This document shows, one piece after another, positions 8,085-17,157 of a DNA stretch of 64,000 bases. The notes beneath the pieces are model-generated. The model did no database searches. It worked only from the letters and a program-made list of their open reading frames with translations, and was not told the DNA's origin. Source of the DNA: an uncultured Raoultella sp. (GTDB taxonomy: Bacteria > Pseudomonadota > Gammaproteobacteria > Enterobacterales > Enterobacteriaceae); the NCBI GenBank assembly GCA_900759445.1, contig CAAEVH010000056.1:62001-126000 (forward strand), written 5' to 3'. The position numbers were made by a program, and so were the translations under genes. Each line of letters starts with the position of its first letter. Positions within the stretch are counted from its first letter, which is position 1.

Positions 8085-8108
8085 AAAAGTAGACGTTTGT
8101 CGACTTTT
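8085..8108 (+). promoter_or_regulatory. Candidate operator: 24-base dyad
   Basis: AAAAGT-A-GAC, loop GTTT, GTC-G-ACTTTT: a near-perfect inverted repeat with one mismatched pair, 160 bases before the transporter start. It could be a repressor or activator site; the cognate regulator is unknown. Confidence 0.35.
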
Positions 8109-8267
8109 CATCTAAAAGATGGGGTTGAGGGGCTAGACAAAACCAGAAGCTGGTTATCAAATAGTTAAAAAATATCATGCCTTATGTAAATGATTGGCCA
8201 GTGTAAACATGGCTAACACGCTTTCCGCGGTCTCTCTGCACTGCGGTGCATCTTATCTGGAGAAGTT

Positions 8268-9821
8268 ATGCATTCCTCTGTGAATAAAAATGAAAGCCGG
8301 ACCTTCTTTGGTCATCCTTATCCGCTAGGTTCGTTGTTCTTTACCGAAATGTGGGAGCGATTCTCGTTTTACGGTATTCGCCCCTTATTGATACTGTTTA
8401 TGGCCGCCACCGTTTACGACGGCGGCATGGGGCTGGCGCGTGAAAATGCCTCGGCGATCGTCGGTATCTTCGCCGGTAGCATGTACCTCGCGGCGTTACC
8501 GGGCGGCTGGCTGGCGGATAACTGGCTGGGCCAGCAAAAGGCGGTCTGGTACGGATCGATTCTCATCGCGTTGGGTCATCTGTCGATTGCCCTGTCAGCG
8601 GTGTTGGGTGACAACCTGTTCTTTATCGGGCTGATGTTTATCGTGCTGGGATCGGGTCTGTTCAAAACCTGCATCTCGGTTATGGTCGGCACGCTGTACA
8701 AGAAAGGCGATGCGCGTCGTGACGGTGGATTCTCGCTGTTCTACATGGGCATCAACATGGGGTCGTTCATCGCGCCGCTGATTTCCGGCTGGTTGATTAA
8801 ATCGCACGGCTGGCACTGGGGCTTTGGCATCGGTGGCATCGGGATGCTGGTGGCGCTGGTGATCTTCCGGGTCTTCGCGGTACCGGCGATGAAGCGCTAC
8901 GACAGCGAAGTGGGCCTCGATTCAACCTGGAACAGCCCGGTGGCGAAGAAGAACGGCGTGGGCGCCTGGCTACTGGCGCTGGCGGTGGGTGCCGCAGTGA
9001 TTATCACGCTGATTGCGCAGGGGGTGATTGTGGTTAACCCTGTTGCCGTTGCCAGCATGCTGGTATACGTGATTGCCGCTTCGGTCGTTCTCTATTTCAT
9101 CTATCTGTTTGCCTTCGCCGGACTGAGTCGCAAAGAGCGTGCCCGTCTGCTGGTGTGCTTTATTCTGCTGGTTTCCGCTGCCTTCTTCTGGTCGGCATTT
9201 GAGCAGAAGCCGACCTCCTTCAACCTGTTCGCCAATGATTATACCAATCGTATGATCGGCAGCTTTGAGATCCCGGCGGTGTGGTTCCAGTCAATCAACG
9301 CGCTGTTTATTATTCTGCTGGCGCCGGTCTTTAGCTGGGCATGGCCGGCCATGGCGCGTAATGGCGTCCGTCCGAGCAGCATCAGCAAATTCGTCATCGG
9401 CATTCTCTGCGCCGCAGCGGGCTTTGGCCTGATGATGCTGGCGGCACAGAATGTGCTGAACAACGGCGGGGCCGGCGTATCACCGTTCTGGCTGGTAGGC
9501 AGTATTTTGATGCTGACCCTGGGCGAGCTGTGCCTGAGCCCGATTGGCCTGGCAACCATGACGCTGCTGGCGCCGGAAAGAATGCGCGGCCAGATGATGG
9601 GGCTGTGGTTCTGCGCCAGTGCGCTGGGTAACCTGGCGGCCGGCCTGATCGGCGGTCATGTAAAAGCTGACCAGCTGGATATGCTGCCGGATCTCTTCGC
9701 GCGTTGTTCGATTGCGCTGCTGATCTGTGCCGCCGTACTCTGCGTACTGATCGTACCGGTGCGCCGGATGCTGGAAAACACTCAGAACAAAACCGCACAA
9801 AAACCGGTTACCCACGCCTGA
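8268..9821 (+). CDS. Proton-dependent oligopeptide transporter (POT/PTR2 family)
   Basis: 517 residues with about 14 hydrophobic segments. The POT signature ExxER is present as TEMWERFSFYGIRPLL near the N-terminus, with PGGWLADNWLGQQKAVWYG (PTR2 motif 1) and FSLFYMGINMGSFIAPLISG (PTR2 motif 2). It resembles the Dtp di/tripeptide permeases but differs enough from DtpA-D that I give no symbol. It imports small peptides with protons at the inner membrane. Monocistronic; CTGGAGAAG is the ribosome binding site. A bidirectional-looking terminator follows at 9846. Confidence 0.85.
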   Translation: MHSSVNKNESRTFFGHPYPLGSLFFTEMWERFSFYGIRPLLILFMAATVYDGGMGLARENASAIVGIFAGSMYLAALPGGWLADNWLGQQKAVWYGSILIALGHLSIALSAVLGDNLFFIGLMFIVLGSGLFKTCISVMVGTLYKKGDARRDGGFSLFYMGINMGSFIAPLISGWLIKSHGWHWGFGIGGIGMLVALVIFRVFAVPAMKRYDSEVGLDSTWNSPVAKKNGVGAWLLALAVGAAVIITLIAQGVIVVNPVAVASMLVYVIAASVVLYFIYLFAFAGLSRKERARLLVCFILLVSAAFFWSAFEQKPTSFNLFANDYTNRMIGSFEIPAVWFQSINALFIILLAPVFSWAWPAMARNGVRPSSISKFVIGILCAAAGFGLMMLAAQNVLNNGGAGVSPFWLVGSILMLTLGELCLSPIGLATMTLLAPERMRGQMMGLWFCASALGNLAAGLIGGHVKADQLDMLPDLFARCSIALLICAAVLCVLIVPVRRMLENTQNKTAQKPVTHA

Positions 9822-9845
9822 CGGCAACGGAAACGGGCACTCGGT

Positions 9846-9876
9846 AAGCTGGCGCGTAATGCGCCAGCTTTTTTTT
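9846..9876 (+). terminator. Strong terminator between convergent genes
   Basis: AAGCTGGCGC (9846-9855), loop GTAAT, GCGCCAGCTT (9861-9870), then a run of T. It ends the POT transporter gene; the convergent tetA-like gene ends at 9898. On the other strand the A-run before the stem is short, so it is mainly a plus-strand terminator. Confidence 0.85.
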
Positions 9877-9897
9877 CGTCTGAGGTTGCCAGGCCAG

Positions 9898-11073
9898 TCA
9901 GGACGGCGCGCGGGTACAGCGGTAGATCAACGGTACCGCGAAGACGTAGAGAACCACTACCGATAACCAGATAGCCCCGGGCCACCAGGTACGAAAGCCA
10001 AAATATAAGCTTGAGAACACCAGCGGGGCGACAATCGAGGCCAGGCTGACGGTTGACGCCAGCACCCCCTGAAGCTGCCCCTGGTTGTCGGCCTGTACCT
10101 GGCGGGTGGCCAGCGCCTGCAGGGCCGGCGTACCGATACCGCCGAGGGCAATCAGCGGCATCACCGCGAAAACTATCCAGCTCTGCTGGGCCAGCGACAG
10201 GACTATTAATGCCGTGCTGGAGCAGGCTATCCCGCCCAGTATCGCCCCGCGCTCTCCCAGCAGACGGGTTGCCGGGCCAGGTAAAAATGCCTGCGCCAGG
10301 GTCTGACATACCCCGAAGGCCGCGAGCGACAGGCCGATCCATAAACCGTTCCAGTGAAACATATCCTGGCCCCACAGCGCCCAGCAGATGCCATAGACCT
10401 CGCCGGTGGCGCTGAGGAAAAAGAACACCAGCGCGATAGTCAGCAGTCCCTTGACGGAGAAGAGCCAGCGCATGGGGCGCAGGGGATTAAGCCCGGCAAG
10501 CGCCATTTTCTGCCTGGCCGGCTGGCGCGACTCTTGCAAGGCGAAGAGGGCCAGCAGAACGTTCGCGCCGTTCAGCACCGCGGCGACGAAAAAGGGCAGT
10601 CGGACACCGTAATCTCCTAGTACGCCACCGAGCACCGGGCCGATAATAAAGCCTGCGCCAAACGTGGCGTTAAATAGCCCAAAACGGCTGGCGCGTTTCC
10701 CGGCGGGCGTAATGTCCGTCAGCCATGCCATCGCCACCGCGATATTCGCGCTGGTCAGTCCGGCGATGGCCCGCCCGAGCAACAGTAGCCACAGATGGCT
10801 GGCAAAGGCCATTATCAGGTAGTTAACCACCGCTCCGGCCAGGGAGACCAGCAGCACCGGCCGTCGGCCAAAATTATCGCTTAGCGCGCCAAGCAGCGGG
10901 GCGAAGATAAACTGCATCAGGGCATACAGCGCCGCCAGGATACCCATGTAATGGGCGATATCCGCGGTATGCATCACCTCTTTGAGCAACTGTGGCAGAA
11001 TCGGAAAAATCAGCCCGATGCCCACCGCATCGAGCCAGATGGTCATAAAAATAACGCTAAGGGTTCTGTTCAT
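9898..11073 (-). CDS. TetA-like MFS drug:proton antiporter
   Basis: 391 residues, 12 transmembrane segments. MFS motif A is GALSDNFGRRPV (62-73), and the TetA-type start WLDAVGIGLIFPILPQLL and motif C region GAGFIIGPVLGGVLGDYG are clear. Closest in style to the tetracycline/multidrug-resistance TCR group, but a chromosomal homolog rather than a mobile tet gene, so substrate range is uncertain. It lies 27 bases after a TetR-family gene on the same strand (regulator first, pump second), unlike the divergent tetR/tetA of transposons. Confidence 0.8.
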   Translation of the reverse strand: MNRTLSVIFMTIWLDAVGIGLIFPILPQLLKEVMHTADIAHYMGILAALYALMQFIFAPLLGALSDNFGRRPVLLVSLAGAVVNYLIMAFASHLWLLLLGRAIAGLTSANIAVAMAWLTDITPAGKRASRFGLFNATFGAGFIIGPVLGGVLGDYGVRLPFFVAAVLNGANVLLALFALQESRQPARQKMALAGLNPLRPMRWLFSVKGLLTIALVFFFLSATGEVYGICWALWGQDMFHWNGLWIGLSLAAFGVCQTLAQAFLPGPATRLLGERGAILGGIACSSTALIVLSLAQQSWIVFAVMPLIALGGIGTPALQALATRQVQADNQGQLQGVLASTVSLASIVAPLVFSSLYFGFRTWWPGAIWLSVVVLYVFAVPLIYRCTRAPS

Positions 11074-11100
11074 AATGGCGTTCAGTATTTGCCGCGTGGC

Positions 11101-11739
11101 TCAGGCATAGGGCGTATCCTGGGCCGCCGCTTCAGCGGCGCGAAATCCGTTTTCCAGCAGTGTCAGAAAGCGCTGGCGAACGGCGGGGGCAAGATGTTCG
11201 GGCTGGCGCAGTGCGTCGCTAAAAGCGATACGCCAGCTATTCAGGATGATGCTGGCAATCAGAGCGGCAACGGGATTGTGCTCAGGCGCAGAGAGGCGCG
11301 CAGCGAGCATGTTACTGAGCGCCTGCGTCAGTTCGGCAAACTGTTCCAGGGCATATACCCGCAGTGCCGGGCTTGCGGCCACTCCTTGCCAGAAGTCGGC
11401 AACCCGCCGATCGATCCTGATAAGCGGATGCTCCTGCTCAATCAGTTCCCGGGTCAGGGCCCTGAACACCGCCACCGGCGCCAGCGTACGGTGACGTTCC
11501 AGGGCGTCCTGCAGTAACTGGTGGATTTCGTCGATGCGATTGAAGTAGAGCTCTTCCTTGCGTGGGAAGTAGTTAAATACGGTCATTTTCGATACCTTCG
11601 CCGCGGCGGCAATATCGCTTACGGTGACGTTATCAAAGCCCTGCTTGATAAACAGTTCGGTGGCGGTATTGGAAAGCTGCTGGCGCGTAAGGCGCTTTTT
11701 TTGCTCACGCAATCCTTCCGCTTTTTGCCGGGTACTCAT
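11101..11739 (-). CDS. TetR/AcrR-family repressor, likely controls the adjacent pump
   Basis: 212 residues. The N-terminal TetR HTH is LSNTATELFIKQGFDNVTVSDIAAAAKVSKMTVFNYFPRKEELYF, about residues 22-67. The C-terminal helical ligand domain is not diagnostic. It precedes the TetA-like pump in one operon. A 15-base palindrome at 11779-11793, 40 bases upstream of the start codon, is a good candidate autoregulatory operator. Confidence 0.85.
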   Translation of the reverse strand: MSTRQKAEGLREQKKRLTRQQLSNTATELFIKQGFDNVTVSDIAAAAKVSKMTVFNYFPRKEELYFNRIDEIHQLLQDALERHRTLAPVAVFRALTRELIEQEHPLIRIDRRVADFWQGVAASPALRVYALEQFAELTQALSNMLAARLSAPEHNPVAALIASIILNSWRIAFSDALRQPEHLAPAVRQRFLTLLENGFRAAEAAAQDTPYA

Positions 11740-11778
11740 TGATGCGCTCCCTCAACAGGTCTCTGCTGGCGATTTAAT

Positions 11779-11793
11779 TTTTACCTGGTAAAA
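11779..11793 (-). promoter_or_regulatory. Candidate TetR-family operator
   Basis: TTTTACC-T-GGTAAAA is a perfect 15-base palindrome with a single central base, directly upstream of the tetR-like gene. Spacing and symmetry fit a TetR-family site that would repress the regulator-pump operon. Confidence 0.55.
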
Positions 11794-11940
11794 GTTTATG
11801 ATCGGTATAAAATTAAATCCAGCACTTTTGCTGCTGCGTTGACACAGGGCGAGTACGGTTACGAATGCTAAGAGAAGAGAGGAGACAAAACGGAGTGGGC
11901 GGTTGACCGGGCTGGCACAAATGACAACCCGGGTCGAGGA

Positions 11941-12720
11941 TTAACGGTAAACAATCCCGCCATCGATCAGGATCGACTGACCGGTAATATAGTCGGAATC
12001 CGGGCCGGCCAGATAGGAGACCAGGCTCGCCACATCGTCCGGCGTTTCCGCACGGCCGAGCGCAATCCCTTCCACATATTTTTTATAGGTCTCACCGACC
12101 GGCGCACCGGTAATTTCGGCAAAACGCTTATCGATTTCGGTCCACATGCCGGTCCCCACAATCCCCGGGCAGTAGGCGTTCACGGTGATCCCGCGGCTGG
12201 CATACTCTTTCGCCGCCGCCTGGGTCAGGGCGCGAACGGCAAATTTAGTGGCGGAATAGATCCCCAGCAGAGCAAAACCGTCGTGTCCGGCAATGGAGCA
12301 GGCGTTAATGATTTTGCCGTTTTGCTTACGGTCGATGAATTTTTTCGCCGCGGCCTGAATGCCCCATAGCGTCCCCTGAACGTTGATACGCATGATGCGA
12401 TCGACCTCTTCAGGGGTCACGTCGGCGAGCGCCTGCACCTGGGCAATCCCCGCGTTGTTCACGATGATATCAAAGCCGCCCAGCTCTTTTTCCGCCCGAT
12501 CAATGGCGGCATACACCTGGTCACGTTCAGCAATATTCGCCACGAAGGTGGCGGCCTTACGGCCCAGCGCTTCAACTTCGGCGGCGACCGCCGCAATCCC
12601 TTCCGGGTTCACGTCGACAAGCATCAACGACGCACCCTCTTTGGCCAGACGTAAAGCAATACCGCGGCCAATGCCCTGACCGGCGCCGGTGACTAATGCA
12701 ACTTTATTTTCGATAGCCAT
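11941..12720 (-). CDS. Short-chain dehydrogenase, acetoin reductase / 2,3-butanediol dehydrogenase type
   Basis: 259 residues. NAD motif TGAGQGIG (11-18), NNAG (88-91), catalytic S142, Y155 and K159, and the C-terminal [22 protein letters not shown], which is very like Klebsiella BudC (GPDSDYMTGQSLLIDGG). It is a BudC paralog and not the budABC gene itself, as no budA or budB is adjacent. Likely reaction: NAD(H)-dependent interconversion of diacetyl/acetoin/butanediol, or another polyol. I used the ATG at 12720 (AAGGT site upstream); the longer frame has no support. It is divergent from a MalT-like regulator that probably controls it. Confidence 0.8.
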   Translation of the reverse strand: MAIENKVALVTGAGQGIGRGIALRLAKEGASLMLVDVNPEGIAAVAAEVEALGRKAATFVANIAERDQVYAAIDRAEKELGGFDIIVNNAGIAQVQALADVTPEEVDRIMRINVQGTLWGIQAAAKKFIDRKQNGKIINACSIAGHDGFALLGIYSATKFAVRALTQAAAKEYASRGITVNAYCPGIVGTGMWTEIDKRFAEITGAPVGETYKKYVEGIALGRAETPDDVASLVSYLAGPDSDYITGQSILIDGGIVYR

Positions 12721-12862
12721 TTCTGTACATACCTTGTACTGATTAAGAAACGATGGATGCCTGATGGAGAAAAGGTTCGCTGCACGCAGGCGCAGGCCTG
12801 GCGTACTGCCCATCGGCGGCAAAGGATAAAACTACTTTATAGGTATGGATAAACGTGGCCTA

Positions 12863-12887
12863 CCCCCCGGTTGGGGGGGATAATGGC
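12863..12887 (+). promoter_or_regulatory. C6/G6 dyad and MalT-box-like sequence between divergent genes
   Basis: CCCCCC (12863-12868), GGTT, then a G-run followed by GATAATGG. GGGGGATAATGG resembles the MalT box (GGGGATGAGG). It lies between the SDR and the MalT-like regulator genes, where a STAND-type LuxR activator would be expected to bind. Pattern match only. Confidence 0.4.
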
Positions 12888-12917
12888 GTATGCACGGGAT
12901 GAGGAGGTTATGGCGCT

Positions 12918-15647
12918 ATGGAATTATTACCCCCGAGGGATGACGCATTGAGCGGGTTTGTTCATCAAGAACCGTTCCGCCTTGCGCGCACCTTGCCGCT
13001 TATCGCGACTCGCTTTACGCCGCCGCGCTCACCGGGGGTATTGCAGCCGCGCGATCGTCTGCTGCAGCGGCTGGACGCCGCGCTCACCAGCACGCTGACG
13101 CTGGTATGCGCCCCCGCCGGGTTCGGCAAAACCACGCTACTGGCCCAGTGGTATCAGCATCGGCAGCAGCAGGGCGATACGCTGGCCTGGCTGAGCCTTG
13201 ACGAAGATGACAGCACGCCCTTGCTGTTTATGCGCTATCTGCAGGCGGCGCTGCGACCGCTCTGGCAAGCGGCGAATACTCTGCCGGAAAGCGCCCCCGG
13301 AGACGACTTCCGGCTGTTTCTCGCCGGGCTCGTCAACCAGCTGCACCGTTATCCGATTTCGCTGTCTCTGATCCTCGATGATTACCAGAATATTGCTCAC
13401 CCGGAGATTGATGATGGTCTGAACTGGCTGCTGAACCATGCGCCGCCGTCTCTGCATCTGATTATTGCCAGCCGCAGCCAGCCGCACCTGGCGCTGAGTC
13501 GCCTGCACATGGAGGATCGGCTGGTGGAGATCGATGACCATGCGCTGCGGTTTAATGCTGAGGAGGCCAGAACCTATTTTGCAACGTCGATCTCCCCGGC
13601 ACCGGACCCGCAGGAGATTCCGCGCTTGATTGCCCGCACGGAAGGGTGGGTTGCCGGTATGAAAATGGCGGCTTTAGCAAGCGGCAGCGCCCATTGTTGC
13701 CCGAGCGACGGCAAGCTGAATACCACCTCCCGCGCCCTCTTTCGCTATCTGGAAGAGGTGATCTTTGCGCCATTGCCCGCCGGGGTGTTGGACTTTCTTC
13801 TGCAAACCTCAATACTCAACCGCCTGCATCCATCGCTGTGCGATGCTGTGACCGGGAAACGCAACGGGGAAGCCATGCTGGAATGGATAGCCCGGCACAA
13901 TCTGTTTCTCTCGGCCCTCGATGCCGACGGGTTCTGGTTCCGCTACCACCCGCTGATGCGCGAAGCGCTGCTGTATCGTCTGCAGCACAGTGCGGAAGTG
14001 GATATCCGCGTGCTGCATGAACAGGCCAGTAACTGGTTTGCCGGCCAGCAGCTGTGGGCAGAGGCGATTCGCCATGCGCTGGAAGCCGGGAAAACGGGAG
14101 CCGGGCATGCGGAGGCCGGCGTGCAGTCGCTGGCGGAAGAGGGCGATATCGAGACGATGGTGCGCTGGATCCGCTATCTGCCGGCAAATCTGGACCCTTC
14201 CCGCATCGAGCTGCAAACGAACCTCGCCTGGGCGCTCGCGCACCGCTTTCGTTTCCACGATGCCCGCCAGCTGCTGGACGCCATTGAGTCGCTGGCGGTC
14301 GCCAACCGCAGCGCGATGGCCCACAGTTCGTGGGTGAAGCTCCGCGTCGTTCGGGCGATCTGCGAAGCTTTCGCCGACAATATTGCCCAGAGTATTGCTA
14401 TCGTGGAACCGCTGCTGCACGAGGTGCCCTGCGGCGATATCTGGGTGGATGGCCTGGTGTGCAATATTCTCAGCTACTGCCATCTGGCGAACGCCCGGCC
14501 GCAACAGGCGCTGGATGTCCAGCAGCGGGTGTCGGGTGTGCGGGTGGCGAACCGCAACCTGTTCGTGGAGGTCTACCGGGCGTTTGTGATGGCCCAGGGA
14601 TACCTGCGTCAGGGCAATCTGGCCGAAGCGCAGCGGCAGGCGGGGCGGGCGCTCCAGTATGCTGAACAGCAGACCGGCCCTCACTCCAGCAGCGGCGCCA
14701 CCCTGGCGCCGATTCTGGCCGAAATCGCCTGGGAGCAGGGGGAAGTGCAGCGCATCCCCACTCTGCTGACGCTACGTCTTGAGATGATCGATGACTTTTG
14801 TCCGCCGGATGGGTTTAGCCGCTGCTATATCGTGCTGGCGAGGCTGGCGCAACGTCATGGTCAGACGGATGAGATGACATCGCTGCTGCTGCATGCCGAA
14901 GGCCTGGCGGTTCAGCGTGGATGGCTGCGGGCGCAGGCGCCGCTGCTGGCTGAGCGTATTGCCAATGCGCTCCAGGCAGGCGATCGCACGGCGGCCGACA
15001 GTTTGCTTCTTCGCCTTCAGGGGCTGACCCTCGGCGCGGAGAAAAATGATGTGGTCAGCGCCTGTTTAACCCTCAGTCAGAGCCGGATGCTGATGGCCGG
15101 CGGACAACCGCTGGCGGCGGCGCGGCAGCTCGATACGCTGGCCGCTGAGCAGGAGCGCGGCGGCGAGTGGCTGTTTGCCGTACGCCTGCGGCTTATTCAG
15201 ACCGTCGCCCTGTGGCGCGCCGGGGAACGGGAGAGGGCGATAACGCTGGCGATCCCGACGCTGCGTCGCGCTTTTCAGCAGAAGCTGTGGCGCAGCCTGT
15301 TTGATGGTGGAGAAGAGATGGCCTCATTACTGGCGGCTATCCAGCAACGCGGGGGGCACGACGAGGTCTTCAGCGACGCGCTGGCGCAGCATCTCGCCAG
15401 ATTCAGCGCCGCCGGGATCTTGCCGACCATCAGCCGTCGGGCGCCCGCGCAGCTTCGCCTCACCGAGCGGGAGCAGCAGACGCTGGGGCTGATCGCCGAA
15501 GGCTACTCCAACAAAGAGATCGCGCGGGCCCTGGGAATTACGGCCGAAACCGTGAAGTGGCATCTCAAGCAGCTGTACGAAAAGCTGCAGGTCAATGGCC
15601 GGATTCAGGCGGTGAACCAGGCGCGCGAGTGGCAGTTATTCAGCTGA
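12918..15647 (+). CDS. MalT/AcoK-type LuxR-family STAND regulator
   Basis: 909 residues. Walker A is APAGFGKTT (65-73) and the Walker B region is LSLILDDYQNI. A long TPR-like helical region (about 380-830) follows, then a C-terminal LuxR HTH (LTEREQQTLGLIAEGYSNKEIARALGITAETVKWHLKQLYEKL, about 850-895). This is the architecture of MalT and of Klebsiella AcoK, the activator of acetoin catabolism. Divergent placement next to an acetoin-reductase-like SDR suggests an inducer related to that enzyme's substrate. Start choice: ATG at 12918, 10 bases after GAGGAGG. A closer ATG at 12910 opens only a 13-codon frame that overlaps the start. Confidence 0.85.
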   Translation: MELLPPRDDALSGFVHQEPFRLARTLPLIATRFTPPRSPGVLQPRDRLLQRLDAALTSTLTLVCAPAGFGKTTLLAQWYQHRQQQGDTLAWLSLDEDDSTPLLFMRYLQAALRPLWQAANTLPESAPGDDFRLFLAGLVNQLHRYPISLSLILDDYQNIAHPEIDDGLNWLLNHAPPSLHLIIASRSQPHLALSRLHMEDRLVEIDDHALRFNAEEARTYFATSISPAPDPQEIPRLIARTEGWVAGMKMAALASGSAHCCPSDGKLNTTSRALFRYLEEVIFAPLPAGVLDFLLQTSILNRLHPSLCDAVTGKRNGEAMLEWIARHNLFLSALDADGFWFRYHPLMREALLYRLQHSAEVDIRVLHEQASNWFAGQQLWAEAIRHALEAGKTGAGHAEAGVQSLAEEGDIETMVRWIRYLPANLDPSRIELQTNLAWALAHRFRFHDARQLLDAIESLAVANRSAMAHSSWVKLRVVRAICEAFADNIAQSIAIVEPLLHEVPCGDIWVDGLVCNILSYCHLANARPQQALDVQQRVSGVRVANRNLFVEVYRAFVMAQGYLRQGNLAEAQRQAGRALQYAEQQTGPHSSSGATLAPILAEIAWEQGEVQRIPTLLTLRLEMIDDFCPPDGFSRCYIVLARLAQRHGQTDEMTSLLLHAEGLAVQRGWLRAQAPLLAERIANALQAGDRTAADSLLLRLQGLTLGAEKNDVVSACLTLSQSRMLMAGGQPLAAARQLDTLAAEQERGGEWLFAVRLRLIQTVALWRAGERERAITLAIPTLRRAFQQKLWRSLFDGGEEMASLLAAIQQRGGHDEVFSDALAQHLARFSAAGILPTISRRAPAQLRLTEREQQTLGLIAEGYSNKEIARALGITAETVKWHLKQLYEKLQVNGRIQAVNQAREWQLFS

Positions 15648-15675
15648 CCCCGCTCGCCGGTACGCAAGGGGCGCC

Positions 15676-17157
15676 TCAGCGCGTCTCTTTCCCCAGATTC
15701 TCCAGCGCCGGGCCGCGGTAGTCTCCGCCTAATGCCTTAATCAGCGTAATGTCGCTGCTCAGCCGCTGCGCCTCGATATCCAGCAGGAGCAATTGCTGGG
15801 CGATGACGGGCCGACGCGCTTCCTGAGCCGCATAGTAGCTGACCAGCCCCCGCTGATAGTGGGCGCTGGCGCTGCGGGAGGTGGCCATGGCGGCCGTCAC
15901 CTTCAGCTTCTGCAGCACCACCTGCTGATTAAGATCGTTCAGCTCGCTGGAGCCGATCGCCACATCGCGCACGGCATCCAGTACCGCCTGGTTGTACTGT
16001 TTGATCAGAATATTGCTGGCGGTACGGACCGATTGCAGATTGGCATTCAGCCGGCCGCCGTCGAAGATCGGCAGATACAGCCCCGGCAGCAGGTTGATCT
16101 GCTGGAAGGACGATTTAAACAGATCCCCGACGCTCAGGGCGTTGTATCCCCAGAAGGCCTTGATATCAAAGTGCGGGTAAAACGCCGCCTTCGCCGCATC
16201 GACCTGGCTTAATGACGCCGTGACATAGCCGCGCAGCGCCTGGAGATCCGGGCGGCGGGCCAGCAGTTCAAAGGAGAGCGAGTCGGGCAGCGTTTCCTGT
16301 AGCGTCGGCAGGGGGACCGGGTGGATCTCCGGCATGCTGTGCGCATCGGCGCCGATCAGCGCCCGCAATGTTTCCCGGTACTGCGTCAGCGTCCCGTTTG
16401 CCGTAATGACCTGCTGCTGCGCCGCCAGCAGCTCGGCCTGGGCATTGGCGATATCCACGCTATCCTCAACGCCGCGCTGGGTACGGTGCTCATGGGCCTG
16501 CACAGAGAGACGGGCAATCTCTTCCAGCTGATTCAACAACGTCATCTTCTGGAAGGTGGCCTGCATGGCAAAGTACAGCTGCGCCACGCTGCTGGCGAGA
16601 TCCAGCTCGATTCCCGCCGTTTCCGCCTGACGCGCATTTTTCTCGCCAATGGCGGCGGCAACGCGGGCGCGATCGGCACCCCATAAATCAATATTCAGCG
16701 TGGCACCGACGCCGACGGTGTTCAGGGTGTACCACGGACCGTTTTTATCGACCGGCAGCGAGTAAGAGTAGGGCCAGGTGAACTGCTTGTTGGTAACCCG
16801 CAGCCGGTTCTGGGCCGCCACGGCGGTGGCCTGGACACCCATTGCCGACTGCGCCAGTTCTACGGTGGACTGCGATTGCGCAATCCGCAGCCGGGCGGCC
16901 TGCATGGTCGGGGAGTTTTGCAGCGCACGGTTGACCAGCATATTAAGCTGGGCATCGTGATAACCCTCCCACCATCTGGCTGCTGGCCAGCCGCTGTTGG
17001 CCAGGTGAATCACCTGCGCGAGTTCAGCCTGCTGCGGGTTCACGATAGTGACCTGGCCCGGATCGTCCTGAATTAACGCGCAGCCGGTGACCAGCGTCAG
17101 GACGAAGGCGAGCGGTGAGTAGCGCAGGAAGCGGGCTGCGGTGTCCATTTTTGTCAT
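15676..17157 (-). CDS. mdtP: Outer-membrane efflux lipoprotein, MdtP (NodT/TolC-like)
   Basis: 493 residues. Lipoprotein signal with lipobox VTGC (Cys26). The two repeated outer-membrane efflux modules (ALQNSPTMQAARLRIAQSQ and ARRPDLQALRGYVTASLSQVDAAKAAFYPHFD) are typical of NodT-family channels. E. coli MdtP is 488 aa. It forms the outer-membrane exit duct of the MdtNOP tripartite pump. Its start overlaps the mdtO stop by four bases (17154-17157), so the two are translationally coupled. Last gene of the ytcA-mdtNOP operon. Confidence 0.85.
   Translation of the reverse strand: MTKMDTAARFLRYSPLAFVLTLVTGCALIQDDPGQVTIVNPQQAELAQVIHLANSGWPAARWWEGYHDAQLNMLVNRALQNSPTMQAARLRIAQSQSTVELAQSAMGVQATAVAAQNRLRVTNKQFTWPYSYSLPVDKNGPWYTLNTVGVGATLNIDLWGADRARVAAAIGEKNARQAETAGIELDLASSVAQLYFAMQATFQKMTLLNQLEEIARLSVQAHEHRTQRGVEDSVDIANAQAELLAAQQQVITANGTLTQYRETLRALIGADAHSMPEIHPVPLPTLQETLPDSLSFELLARRPDLQALRGYVTASLSQVDAAKAAFYPHFDIKAFWGYNALSVGDLFKSSFQQINLLPGLYLPIFDGGRLNANLQSVRTASNILIKQYNQAVLDAVRDVAIGSSELNDLNQQVVLQKLKVTAAMATSRSASAHYQRGLVSYYAAQEARRPVIAQQLLLLDIEAQRLSSDITLIKALGGDYRGPALENLGKETR

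Larger units (their letters stand above)
7698..8267. other. 570-base regulatory/intergenic region before the POT transporter
   Basis: No gene is called here. The proximal part contains a small GCCCCGTTCGGGG hairpin with no T-tract. The distal part is AT-rich and carries two dyads upstream of the peptide transporter (a CRP-like site at 8041-8056 and a palindrome at 8085-8108, listed separately). The long upstream region suggests the transporter is tightly regulated. Confidence 0.5.
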
